Source: Phycisphaerae bacterium
GTDB taxonomy: Bacteria; Planctomycetota; Phycisphaerae; UBA1845; PWPN01
Direction: 5' to 3'
DNA: 64,000 nt
NCBI GenBank assembly: GCA_035384605.1
Contig: DAOOIV010000007.1
Location: 50,420 to 114,419 of the forward strand
The number at the start of each line of letters is the position of its first letter. Positions within the stretch are counted from its first letter, which is position 1. The notes beneath the pieces were generated by a model. That model searched no databases. It had not been told where the DNA came from and was given only the letters and a program-made list of their open reading frames with translations. The position numbers were made by a program, and so were the translations under genes. Below are positions 51,149-59,275 of this stretch, in pieces.

Positions 51149-52590
51149 TACATTGCCGGTGCGGTCGCGGCCCGCGTCGTCGGGGGCGCGGCTGCGGCGC
51201 GGGTCGTCGTTACGGGAACCGATGGCGCGGTGCTTGCGGGCCGTGTCCCCAAGACCGGGTATGTCGCGGGAACCGCGTGTGGGGTCTTGGAGGGCGGGCT
51301 CTCCACAAGGAATCGCCAAGTGTGACGGTCGCCCCAGCCGGCCATGCGCCGACCGTCGAAGAACAGCGTCGGGGTCGCGTTGACGCCCAAGGCACTGCCT
51401 TGGCCCACGTTGGAGCGGATTCGATCCCAAATGCCGTACGTCTTGATCTGTTTCCAGAGTGCGTCGTGGTCTATTCCCAGCTTCTCGCAAGCTTGCTTGA
51501 CATATTCGGTGCTGCGCTTGGCGAAACCTTCCGGATCGCGGAACAGCTCGTCGTGCATTTTCCAGAACGTTTCATTCCCGCCAAGAATCCGGGCAGCCTC
51601 GGCCGTGACGGCGGCGGCACAGGCCGCGCCGTGCGGCGTGTTCTTGATGTAGATGTTGCACGTGGTGTTCATGGGGAAGTACTTGAAGACCACGCGGAAG
51701 CGGCCCGGGTATTCCTTCATGCGCTCATCGAGCATGTCAGCTATCAGTCTGCAATGCGGACACTGGAAGTCAGTGAAAACGACCACGGTGTGTGGGGCGT
51801 CGGCCGGGCCGCGGACCGGGTCCTCGGGCATGATCGGAATCTGCAACTGGGGTTGAGACATGAACTTCGCGTGTTTGGCGGCATAATCGCCGTCGTATTC
51901 CTGCCACTTCGCGAAGTACTCGTTGCTGTAGGCCTTCCGCAAACGTGACTGGTAGATTCCCCAGCCGGCAGCGCTCATAGCGGCGGCCGTCAATACGGCG
52001 GCCAGGACCAGATGCAGCGGTGGGTGAGACAACTCTGACTGGCGGCCGTACGAACTCTCCACGATGTGCCCGGCCGGCGCGACCGCGGGGCCCGCCGCCA
52101 TGCCCTGTCTTGGCCACAGAAGCAGGGTCACCAGCAGCAGCGCCAGGGTCAGCACATGCACCAGAAAACACAACCAGCAGGGCCGATCAAACCTGGACCA
52201 CATGATCACGTCAAGCCAGATGCAGATCACGGCTCCGACGGCCGCCCCCAGAACGGGCAGAAAATGCAACCACCGCCGCGACCCGCGCGCCTGCCCCACC
52301 GTGATGTACCACGAGGCCATGCAGGCGAAAAACGCAAATCCGAACATCGCCGTCGGGATGGTCACACTCTTGTCGCCCCGGCCCAGCACTATTTTGCCCC
52401 ACTTGCTGGCCAGGATCGCGTCGCAGCTTGACTGCCCCTCGGCGTCTTCACACATGGCGCCGAGAACCGGATCGCTGCCGACCTCGACAGCAACGTGACG
52501 CTGAAGGAGAACGGCGCTGGCCGCCAGACCCGCCAAGGCCAGCAGCGCCGCAAAGACCACGCCGGTGACTGCTGCTGCGCTTTGTCTCAT
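51148..52590 (-). CDS. VKOR-DsbA fusion: thiol oxidase linked to a thioredoxin-like domain
   Basis: 480 residues. The N-terminal half is vitamin K epoxide reductase-like: four or five helices, loop cysteines Cys47 and Cys56, and the active pair CWLC (138-141). The C-terminal half is a DsbA/thioredoxin domain with FQCPHC (277-280) and GVNATPTLFFDG, the cis-Pro loop. Together they make disulfide bonds in exported proteins, with electrons passing to quinone. The tail is Thr/Ala/Pro-rich. A paralogue with the same architecture follows upstream on the same strand. Both would support the Cys-rich proteins of this genome. Confidence 0.9.
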   Translation of the reverse strand: MRQSAAAVTGVVFAALLALAGLAASAVLLQRHVAVEVGSDPVLGAMCEDAEGQSSCDAILASKWGKIVLGRGDKSVTIPTAMFGFAFFACMASWYITVGQARGSRRWLHFLPVLGAAVGAVICIWLDVIMWSRFDRPCWLCFLVHVLTLALLLVTLLLWPRQGMAAGPAVAPAGHIVESSYGRQSELSHPPLHLVLAAVLTAAAMSAAGWGIYQSRLRKAYSNEYFAKWQEYDGDYAAKHAKFMSQPQLQIPIMPEDPVRGPADAPHTVVVFTDFQCPHCRLIADMLDERMKEYPGRFRVVFKYFPMNTTCNIYIKNTPHGAACAAAVTAEAARILGGNETFWKMHDELFRDPEGFAKRSTEYVKQACEKLGIDHDALWKQIKTYGIWDRIRSNVGQGSALGVNATPTLFFDGRRMAGWGDRHTWRFLVESPPSKTPHAVPATYPVLGTRPASTAPSVPVTTTRAAAAPPTTRAATAPAM

Positions 52591-52626
52591 ATCGTATGTG
52601 TCCTCGATGTTCTTGTCCGCGTCGGA

Positions 52627-54249
52627 TCACGGCTGCGGCCTTGTCGCCGCCATGGAAGGCCGCTCGTCCTGCCGCGTCGGTGCTGCCGACGTCCCCGACA
52701 CCGGAATACTCGACGAAGGCACCCGCGACGTCATGATCTTCAACCACAGAGCGTCGGTCGCGTGCGGCCGCCAGACTCGCTTGTTATCCACGAAAATCGC
52801 GGGTGTTGAATCAACCTTGATGAAGTCCACGTCGCCGGGCTTGATATTCGGCAGGTTCTTGCCGAGATTGGCCCCTTCGTCCAGATCAGCCTTGACCCGG
52901 GCCATGGCCTGGTCGCCGGCCATCGCCTGCTCAAAGGCCTGTTCGTCCAGTCCGATCTCGCGCGCCAGGACATTGAAGTCCCGATTCTCCTTCCATCCTT
53001 TCCATCTCGCCTGACTGTCCCAGAGAAGGTCGTGCATTTTCCAGTAGGCCTCGTCGCCGCCGACGATCCGGGCCGCCTCCGCCGCCAGCGCCGCCTTGCA
53101 GGCGGCCGGATGCAGGTTGTGGGACGCGTAAGGACTACAGTCGGTGCAGATCGGCCAATACTTGAATGTCATGCGGATCAATCCGCCGTAACGCTCGCTC
53201 AGCGGCAACAGTCTCGTGTTGGTGTAGTCCTCGAATCGCTTGCACCCCGGACATCCGAAGTCGCTGTACACCACGAGTGTGTGCGGAGCATTGACCGGGC
53301 CGCGGAACGGTCGGTCCTCGAGCGAGATGGGCACGGGCGGTGAGATTTCCCATGCCGTGTAGGCGTGCTGCCAGCGCGTCTGGTAGTAATCCAGTTGCTT
53401 CTGGTAATGCTTCTGGTAAGCCTCGGCGGTGGTGAGCTTCTTGTGCGCGTCGATGACCTTTTGAATCAGCACCTCGGCGGGCTGCGTCGTCAGCGTCGCG
53501 AGCAGCTCCTTCTCATCGACGGGCTGGGTGGTCGAAACCTCCTTCTCAACAACGGACCGCTCAGCCGCGACGGTCGGCGACAACCACTGGTATTCCCCCC
53601 AGATCGCCACCAACGCCACGATCGGGGTCGCCACCAGAATGCGCAAGGTCGGCCAATGAGTCACGGAAGGGGCAAACCACGCAACGGCGGGTGTGGCCGA
53701 GGCGCGGGGCGGGGCTGCGGCGGCTTCGTCCGATTCCCGCGGCCAGAGCGCCAAAGCGAAAACAAAGAGCAGCAGCGACAGCACGTGGGTGATCACACAC
53801 AGCGGACAGTAGTACTTCAGTCTGGTCCACATGACGTACTCGAAGAATGCGCTGACACCGAGGCCGACGGCCGTCCCACTTACAAGAATGAGGTGTGCCC
53901 ACCATCGCGAGGGGCTACAGATTCCGACCAGGCCCAACCACGCGAGTACGGCCGTGAAGTAGAACATCCCCAGAAGCGCCACCGGCACGTGGAATTGCCC
54001 GGGCTTGCTGCCAAAGGGCCAGACCGAGTAGGGACTCTGCGCCACCTCTTCACAACTGGCGCTCTCTGTTGCACTACAGATGGCGTCAAACCAACTTGTC
54101 TCACCATCGTTTTCGGTAGCTGCCGCCACCGGAGCGAATCCGTGAGTCTTCAGGTACTCGAAGGTCAATTCTCTGCTCAGCCAGATGCCGGCAACGCAAC
54201 TTGCCATCGCCGCCAGCCAAACCACCGTCCGGATCGGGCCTGTTCTCAC
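52627..54249 (-). CDS. Second VKOR-DsbA fusion protein
   Basis: 540 residues from the GTG at 54249, with AGGAG 8 nt upstream (a GTG three codons earlier is possible). The layout is as in the neighbour: loop cysteines in FDAICSATESASCEEV, an active pair CPLC, a long helical linker, a thioredoxin domain with FGCPGC and a cis-Pro loop SVDSTPAIF-like (VDSTPAIFVDN). Sequence identity with the neighbour is low outside the motifs, so the duplication is old or the two were recruited separately. It lies 37 bases upstream of its neighbour and is likely in one operon. Divergent from purQ. Confidence 0.88.
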   Translation of the reverse strand: MRTGPIRTVVWLAAMASCVAGIWLSRELTFEYLKTHGFAPVAAATENDGETSWFDAICSATESASCEEVAQSPYSVWPFGSKPGQFHVPVALLGMFYFTAVLAWLGLVGICSPSRWWAHLILVSGTAVGLGVSAFFEYVMWTRLKYYCPLCVITHVLSLLLFVFALALWPRESDEAAAAPPRASATPAVAWFAPSVTHWPTLRILVATPIVALVAIWGEYQWLSPTVAAERSVVEKEVSTTQPVDEKELLATLTTQPAEVLIQKVIDAHKKLTTAEAYQKHYQKQLDYYQTRWQHAYTAWEISPPVPISLEDRPFRGPVNAPHTLVVYSDFGCPGCKRFEDYTNTRLLPLSERYGGLIRMTFKYWPICTDCSPYASHNLHPAACKAALAAEAARIVGGDEAYWKMHDLLWDSQARWKGWKENRDFNVLAREIGLDEQAFEQAMAGDQAMARVKADLDEGANLGKNLPNIKPGDVDFIKVDSTPAIFVDNKRVWRPHATDALWLKIMTSRVPSSSIPVSGTSAAPTRQDERPSMAATRPQP

Positions 54250-54363
54250 CGTTGTCACTCCTGCGGCATGGGGGCCGATTCATCTCGCGGGGGGAAGCAC
54301 CAACTGGCGCCCGTCGGGGCTGGGGTTTGCAGGCCCGACGCCCGAGTCATACACTCTGGTGCC

Positions 54364-55146
54364 ATGAGCCAACCAAGAGTGATGATCCTTCGAACCGCCG
54401 GTACCAACTGCGACGAGGAAACCGTCCATGCCTGGGAACTGGCCGGCGCCCAAGCCCGGCGGGTACACGTACGCGAACTCATCGATAAACCCGCCTTGTT
54501 GCGGGAGTTCGCGATTCTAACGATTCCTGGCGGCTTCAGCTACGGTGATGACATCTCCGCCGGGAAGATCCTGGCTAACCAGATGGTTCACCACCTTGCC
54601 GATGCCATCGGCGAATTCGTGGCCGCAGGCAAACTGGTTCTGGGGATCTGCAACGGTTTTCAGGTTCTGGTCAAGGCAGGGCTGCTACCGGGCGATGGCC
54701 AGAGTTTCATGAGTCGGCAGACCGTCACCCTGACAAACAACGACTCGGCCCGCTTCGAGGATCGATGGGTGCACTTGCGGACGGGGAAGCGGGCGACTGC
54801 CTTTTTTCCAGCCGACACGATTCTGGCCATGCCAGTTGCCCACGGGGAAGGCAAGCTCGTGGCCGCTGACGATCAGACTCTGAGGCGATTGATTGAGAAC
54901 GGACACGTAGCCGTCACTTACTGTGATGCCCAAGGACGCCCAGGCCCTTATCCGGTTAATCCCAATGGCAGCCAGGCGGACATCGCCGGTTTGACCGACA
55001 GAACAGGCCGCATCTTCGGCCTGATGCCCCATCCTGAGCGCCACGTTCACCCCACCCAGCACCCTGAGTGGACCCGTCGACCAGGAGCTTCGGCGGATGG
55101 ACGAATCATCTTCGAGACCGCCGTCCGAACAGCTTTCCAGCTCTAA
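54364..55146 (+). CDS. purQ: Phosphoribosylformylglycinamidine synthase subunit I
   Basis: 260 residues. Glutaminase subunit of the FGAM synthase complex in purine synthesis. The class I glutamine amidotransferase triad is visible: the nucleophile Cys in LVLGICNGFQVL (near residue 98), with His and Glu in MPHPERHVHP near the C-terminus. The start RVMILRTAGTNCDEETVHAW and LTIPGGFSYGDDISAGKIL are typical. The ATG at 54364 has a weak ribosome binding site. The upstream open frame belongs to the opposite strand. The other PurS/PurL genes are not in the window. Confidence 0.96.
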   Translation: MSQPRVMILRTAGTNCDEETVHAWELAGAQARRVHVRELIDKPALLREFAILTIPGGFSYGDDISAGKILANQMVHHLADAIGEFVAAGKLVLGICNGFQVLVKAGLLPGDGQSFMSRQTVTLTNNDSARFEDRWVHLRTGKRATAFFPADTILAMPVAHGEGKLVAADDQTLRRLIENGHVAVTYCDAQGRPGPYPVNPNGSQADIAGLTDRTGRIFGLMPHPERHVHPTQHPEWTRRPGASADGRIIFETAVRTAFQL

Positions 55147-55211
55147 CCTTATTTCTCACAGCGGTTTATGAAATACGAGCAGCGAACTGAGCCTGCTCAA
55201 GGAAGCTGCGC

Positions 55212-55855
55212 ATGACGCCTGTGGCCCATACCCGGTTCGCCCGAAGATTCGTGCCGGCCGAAGCTGGCATGGGCACTGGGCCCAGTATCGAACCCTTGTT
55301 TGACGCCCTCGATGCCCGGCCCATCGAGACCGTCGGCCAATTCGAGCAGTGGATTCTCGACGGAAGCGAGCTGGCCTCTTGTCTGTCGGAGGAACACGAC
55401 AAGCGCCTCGTCGCGATGACCTGCCAGACGGACGATCAGAGTCCCAGCAAGAGCCCGACCGCCGCGTTCGGCAGGAACCTCCGAGCCGTCCGCCCGACGC
55501 CGACTTGCTGATCGGGAATCAATCGATGAGATCTTCCACCGGATGATCCGGCTGCGTTCGCAAATTGCCCCGAATGCCGGTTTCGACAGCTTCCGAGACT
55601 ACCAGTTCAAGGCTGATGAGCGGTTCGACTATACCCCTGCTGACTGTCATACGTTCCACGAAGCCATCAGGCACGCTGTGGTGCCAGTTTACCGGCAGAT
55701 TCAGCAGCAACGCAGAAGACACCGGGGGTTGAACGACTGCGACCCTGGGATCTCGCCGTGGATCCCAAGGGCAGGCCACCCCTGTGGCCGTTCAATGAGG
55801 GTGGCGAGTTGTCGGCCAAGTGTTGGACGATCTTCGCTGAGGCGGTCCGCCTTAA
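55212..55855 (+). pseudogene. Decayed M3-family oligoendopeptidase gene
   Basis: Three frames carry matching pieces. Frame 1 (from ATG 55212): FARRFVPAEAGM, SIEPLFDALDARPIETVGQF, LVAMTCQTDDQ. Then EPDRRVRQE in another frame (about 55450). Then RLADRESIDEIFHRMIRLRS, IAPNAGFDSFRDYQFKADER, FDYTPADCHTFHEAIRHAVV (from about 55505), and PKGRPPLWPFNEGGELSAKC, WTIFAEA in a further frame (55758-55840). All match the order in M3-family oligopeptidases, but about 120 residues after TCQTDDQ are missing, as is the HEXXH zinc motif further on. A pseudogene with an internal deletion and at least two frameshifts. It ends where the terminase remnant begins. Confidence 0.8.
55839..55853. repeat. Palindrome matching the 93-bp repeat at a gene-wreck junction
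   Basis: GAGGCGG-T-CCGCCTT is a near-perfect palindrome, the complement of the opening palindrome of the 93-bp element except for one end base. It sits exactly between the decayed peptidase and the truncated terminase. The rest of the element is absent. Confidence 0.45.
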
Positions 55856-56593
55856 AGCCTATCCCGAGACCAGAAGAGGCGCTACTTTACTCTGCGGGAC
55901 GCGACGCGGACGCTTCAGCTCGCCGCCAAGGGTGCGGGACTGGAGGGTGCGATCTACGCCGGGCTGGAGGCGGTGACCAGCGACCTTCTCGGCCGGGAGT
56001 GGCGGCGGGAAGACGGGGCGCACCTGAAGGTCGAGCGGTGCCTCATCGACGCCAACTGGGGCACATCGACTGACGTGGTCTACCAGTTCTGCCGTCAGAG
56101 CGCCCACGCGGCGGTCCTGACGCCGAGCCACGGGCGGTTCGTGGGGGCATCAAGCATCCCGCTGGCCGAGTACCGCCGCAAGCGCGGCGACCGCGTCGGC
56201 CTGAATTGGCGCATCCCCAGTGTCCACGGCCGCCGGGCCATCCGCCACGTGCTCTTCGACTCGAACTACTGGAAGTCGTTCATCCACGCACGCCTTGCCG
56301 TCGCCATGGGCGACCGGGGGTGCCTGTCGCTTTTCGGCCGCGACCCGGAAGTGCATCGCCTCCTGGCCGAGCACCTGACGAGCGAGTACCGCGTGAAGAC
56401 CGAGGGCCGGGGCCGCGTGGTGGACGAGTGGAAACTGCGCCCCGAGGCCTCAGAGAACCACTGGCTCGATTGCCTCGTCGGCTGCGCCGTGGCGGCGTCG
56501 ATGCAGGGCGTGGTGCTGCCCGGAACGGACGCGAAGGCCGACGTGAAGCGCCAGCGCGTGAGACTCTCGGACCTCCAGCGGAGCAGGCGATAG
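55856..56593 (+). pseudogene. 5'-truncated phage terminase large subunit (GpA-like C-terminal part)
   Basis: About 245 codons, with the reading frame entering after a stop at 55853-55855 and no proper start. It shows TLRDATRTLQLAAKGAG, GAIYAGLEAVTSDLLGREW, LIDANWGTSTDVVYQFCRQS, TPSHGRFVGASS, RVGLNWRIPSVHGRRAIRHV and RTEGRGRVVDEWKLRPEASE-like blocks. This is the nuclease end of a GpA-type terminase as seen in planctomycete prophages. The N-terminal ATPase half is missing. A later in-frame GTG (55973) could still give a short product. Confidence 0.75.
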
Positions 56594-56809
56594 ATGGACG
56601 AGCGCACACAGATGAGCGGGGACTCGAAAGGTCTTCCTGCCACGATGCCAGCGGCCCAGCCGGTTAAGCGTGGTCTGGAGTGCCCGCGCTGCGGGTGCAG
56701 GCATTTCCACGTGCTCTATACCCGCGCCACCATCGGTGGGCGAATCCTCCGCCGTCGCGAGTGCCGCTACTGCGGCCGGAGGGTTACCACCTACGAATCT
56801 GCCAACTGA
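56594..56809 (+). CDS. Small zinc-ribbon protein of phage type
   Basis: 71 residues. It follows the terminase remnant at once. The second half is a zinc ribbon: ECPRCGCRHFHVLYTRATIG, RRRECRYCGRRVTTYE, with Cys-X2-Cys twice, like the N-terminal part of NrdR. Such small ribbons sit beside terminase genes in many prophages. It ends in ESAN. A second 3' end of a similar gene lies 2.2 kb downstream (58982-59033), after the ABC cassette. Confidence 0.65.
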   Translation: MDERTQMSGDSKGLPATMPAAQPVKRGLECPRCGCRHFHVLYTRATIGGRILRRRECRYCGRRVTTYESAN

Positions 56810-56832
56810 TTTGCACGGAGCGGTTTTCGCGC

Positions 56833-56868
56833 TTGACAATTTCCGTCTTTTAGCGGATACTAAAACGG
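56833..56868 (+). promoter_or_regulatory. Promoter and inverted-repeat operator of the ArsR-ABC cassette
   Basis: TTGACA (56833-56838), 17 nt, GATACT (56856-56861). CCGTCTTTTAG (56843-56853) and CTAAAACGG (56860-56868) form an inverted repeat across the -10 box, with one unpaired C, ending directly at the ATG of the ArsR gene. It fits an autoregulatory ArsR operator. Transcription would start at about 56868, so the message is probably leaderless. Confidence 0.75.
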
Positions 56869-57267
56869 ATGGCTGAGATAGATCGGCAAGACATGATGCG
56901 AATCTTCAGGGCGCTCTCGGTGGAGAAGCGAGCGGAGATCATCCGCCTTCTGGCCGAACGGACGCTCTGCGTCGGGGCCCTGTCCAACCTGCTGGGCATC
57001 TCGGCGGGCGCGGTGTCCCAGCACCTGCGGATTCTCAAGGACGCCGGTCTCGTCCAAGCCGACCGGCGGGGCTACTTCATCCACTATAGTCTCTCGCCCG
57101 ACGCCGCCGGGCGTTGCCGGGCGGTCATGGACTCTCTTTTCGGATTGCAGAAGAAAGGAACCAGACGATGTGCTGCGGAAAAACGAAATGCGAAAGGCCC
57201 AAGGAACTCAAGGGCAAAGCCGAAGCGTGCCCGCCCGAGCAGATCAAGAAATGCCACGGCGACGTGA
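56869..57267 (+). CDS. ArsR-family transcriptional regulator
   Basis: 132 residues. Winged helix: RIFRALSVEKRAEIIRLLAE, LSNLLGISAGAVSQHLRILK, DAGLVQADRRGYFIHYSLSP. The metal-sensing motif ELCVCDL of classical ArsR is present only as TLCVGAL, with one cysteine (Cys34), so it may sense something other than arsenite. The last 35 residues are Lys/Arg-rich because they overlap the next gene in another frame. An operator and promoter end at its ATG. It represses the cassette until an effector binds (inference). Confidence 0.9.
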   Translation: MAEIDRQDMMRIFRALSVEKRAEIIRLLAERTLCVGALSNLLGISAGAVSQHLRILKDAGLVQADRRGYFIHYSLSPDAAGRCRAVMDSLFGLQKKGTRRCAAEKRNAKGPRNSRAKPKRARPSRSRNATAT

Positions 57268-57308
57268 AGGAACACCCGTGCGTCAAGACGAGCAGGAAGC
57301 GCAAATAG
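57168..57308 (+). CDS. 46-residue Cys-rich CCGK protein
   Basis: ATG at 57168 with AAAGGAA 7 nt upstream. It reads in a different frame from, and overlaps, the ArsR gene by 100 bases and the ABC ATPase gene by 31. Pattern: MCCGKTKCERPKELKGKAEA, CPPEQIKKCHGDVKEHPCVK. Six Cys and two His in 46 residues suggest metal binding, possibly handing metal to the transporter or the regulator. No homologue recalled with certainty. Position between regulator and transporter and the overlaps argue that it is real. Confidence 0.72.
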   Translation: MCCGKTKCERPKELKGKAEACPPEQIKKCHGDVKEHPCVKTSRKRK

Positions 57309-58252
57309 CCGTCCGGGTCGGCGGCCTCAGGAAGAGCTACGGCGCGGTCGTCGCATTGGCCGGGGTCTCGTTCGATGTTCGACGCGGGAGAGTGTTCGCC
57401 TATCTTGGTCCCAACGGCGCGGGCAAGACGACGACCATCAACATCTTGTGCGGGCTGCTGGGCCGCGATGGCGGCGAGGTCTCGATACTCGGCCGGGACG
57501 TGGCCCACGACCCGGTCTTCGTGAAGAGCCGCATCGGCGTCGTGACCGAGAACTCCAACCTCTACCCCGAGCTGCGTTGCCGCAGGAACCTCCAGTACGT
57601 GGGCCAGCTCTATGGCCTGCCCCGCGCGGAGGGACGGAGCCGTGCCGCTGAGCTGATCGAGGGGTTCGGCCTGGCCGAGAAGGCGGACCAACCGTTCGGA
57701 GCGCTCTCGCGCGGCATGAAACGCCGCTTGACCGTTGCCGCCGCGCTGGTACATCGGCCGAAGGTGCTCTTTCTCGACGAGCCGACCACCGGCCTCGACG
57801 TGCCCAGCGCCAAGTCCCTGCGCGGACTCATCCGCCGAATCGTCGGTGGCGGGACTACTGTCTTCCTAACCACCCGCAACCTCTTCGAGGCCGAGGAACT
57901 GGCCGACGACGTGGCGGTGCTGATAGGCGGGCGAATCGTCGCGCGGGGGAGCGTGGCCGAAATCAAGGGGTGCGTCGGCCGAGCGCGGAGCGTCTCCGTC
58001 CGGTTCTCTGGTCCGGTTGACGCCGACATCCTCAAATCGGCCTGTCCCGCGATCCGCTCCGCGAAACTCCAGGACGGTTACTGGCGGCTCGACGTAGCCG
58101 ACCTGCACGAGGCGCTCGGCCAAGTCGTGGCGTTCTGCCGGCGGGAAGGCCTTCGCGTCGATGAGGTGGGCACGCGGGAACCGACGCTGGAGGACGCTTT
58201 CGTGTCGCTTCTGACCGAGAATGCGCAGGCGAACAGGAGGGACGAGTCGTGA
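57278..58252 (+). CDS. ABC transporter ATP-binding protein
   Basis: 324 residues from the GTG at 57278 (AAGGA 7 nt upstream). Walker A is GPNGAGKTTT at about residue 47. Q-loop position VVTENSN (Gln replaced by Glu), signature LSRGMKRRL (from the LSGGQ site), Walker B VLFLDEPTTGLD. The H-loop position reads LTTRNL, lacking the usual His. A C-terminal DUF4162-like part follows. It belongs to the ABC-2 export type. With the permease it expels an unknown compound. The two non-standard catalytic positions are worth checking. The 3' end overlaps the permease by 4 bases. Confidence 0.88.
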   Translation: MRQDEQEAQIAVRVGGLRKSYGAVVALAGVSFDVRRGRVFAYLGPNGAGKTTTINILCGLLGRDGGEVSILGRDVAHDPVFVKSRIGVVTENSNLYPELRCRRNLQYVGQLYGLPRAEGRSRAAELIEGFGLAEKADQPFGALSRGMKRRLTVAAALVHRPKVLFLDEPTTGLDVPSAKSLRGLIRRIVGGGTTVFLTTRNLFEAEELADDVAVLIGGRIVARGSVAEIKGCVGRARSVSVRFSGPVDADILKSACPAIRSAKLQDGYWRLDVADLHEALGQVVAFCRREGLRVDEVGTREPTLEDAFVSLLTENAQANRRDES

Positions 58253-58980
58253 GCCTGGTCGCCCGGGCGCTCGCCATCAGCTACAAGGACGTCGAGAGCT
58301 ACTACGGCAAGCCGCCACTGGTGACGTGGGGCCTGCTGTTTCCTGCCGTTCTGATCCTGGCCGTGTACCTGAAGGACAGGGCGGGGTATCTTGCGGTCGC
58401 GCCAGGGATCATCGGCATGACGCTGCTCTTCGGCAACACCTCGATGGCGGCCATCGTCATCACCTTCGAGAAGCGCAGCGGGACGTTGGAGCGGCTTCTC
58501 CTGGCCCCGCTCACCGCCCGCACCATCGTTCTCGGCAAGGCCCTGAGCGCGGCGGCCTACGGCATCGCGACGGCCGCTGTCCTGACGCTGGGGCTCGCTG
58601 CGCTGCTGGGCCTGCCGTTGGCCCGGCCTGGTGTCTTTGCGCTCGGGCTTGTGCTGGGCGCGGGGATGTTTTCGCTCATGGGGATCATCGCGTCGGTCTT
58701 GGTGAAAGAGGTCTTCGAGGCCATGACGCTGATGAATTTCTTCCGCTTCCCGTTGCTCTTCGTGAGCGGCGTCTTCATGCCCCTGTCGCAGATGCCCGAT
58801 TGGGTCAAACCCGTGGCGTACATCTCTCCGCTGACCCACGTGGTCGAACTCCTCCGGCTCGGTGCGTCCGGCGAGGCTTATTTCTCGTCGCCGTGGTTGC
58901 CGCTGGGGGTCTCGGTGGTATTTCTCGCCGCGTCTTGTGTGGTTGCAGGGCCCGCCTTCCGCAGGTACGCCACCCGCTGA
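58249..58980 (+). CDS. ABC-2 type permease
   Basis: 243 residues from the GTG at 58249, overlapping the ATPase stop (GTGA). It has six membrane helices. The conserved ABC-2 block between helices 2 and 3 (FGNTSMAAIVITFEKRSGTL, ERLLLAPLTARTIVLGKALS) and the C-terminal FRFPLLFVSGVFMPLSQMPD, YISPLTHVVELLR are as in drug and daunorubicin-type exporters. Its stop codon abuts a zinc-ribbon 3' end that is homologous to the one before the cassette. Confidence 0.88.
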   Translation: MSLVARALAISYKDVESYYGKPPLVTWGLLFPAVLILAVYLKDRAGYLAVAPGIIGMTLLFGNTSMAAIVITFEKRSGTLERLLLAPLTARTIVLGKALSAAAYGIATAAVLTLGLAALLGLPLARPGVFALGLVLGAGMFSLMGIIASVLVKEVFEAMTLMNFFRFPLLFVSGVFMPLSQMPDWVKPVAYISPLTHVVELLRLGASGEAYFSSPWLPLGVSVVFLAASCVVAGPAFRRYATR

Positions 58981-58981
58981 G

Positions 58982-59033
58982 TGCCCGCCACTGCGGCCGG
59001 AGGCTGACCACCTACGAGAAGGGGGACGACTGA
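58982..59033 (+). pseudogene. 3' end of a second zinc-ribbon gene
   Basis: 52 bases encode HCGRRLTTYEKGDD and a stop, homologous to CRYCGRRVTTYESAN at the end of the zinc-ribbon gene at 56594. Homology of the DNA starts close to the permease stop codon (GAGTGCC, with one extra C). The rest of this copy is missing. Confidence 0.6.
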
Positions 59034-59275
59034 AGCGGGCACGTTTCTCCTGGAACATGGCCACCCGGGCGCGTTTTTCACGTCGCGCACACGTTTTTCT
59101 GGGCGGAGCCGCTCGTGTAACTGTTTTTCTTGGCCCGTAACTGTTTTTCCCGCGTGGTGGCCGGAAGGCTGTCACGCGGCGCGCGGTCGTCTCCGAGTCC
59201 GGCCATCGCGCGTAGCCGAGGATGTGCGACGGCCTACCAGGATGGGCTCTTCTTCAGAACAATCCAGATAGCCCC
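59034..59275. other. Stretch with short repeats resembling IS21-family ends
   Basis: CGTTTCTCC (59042), CGTTTTTCA (59072), CGTTTTTCT (59092), CTGTTTTTCT (59121), CTGTTTTTCC (59141), the last two as GTAACTGTTTTTC 20 bases apart. Multiple repeats with TTTTTC near the tip are a feature of IS21-family termini. No transposase gene is present, so this would be a solo end. No protein gene here. Confidence 0.4.

Noticed and set aside
53365..54363. Extension of purQ upstream by 333 codons
   Set aside because: That part is antisense to the VKOR-DsbA gene and holds no domain. The PurQ fold starts at 54364.
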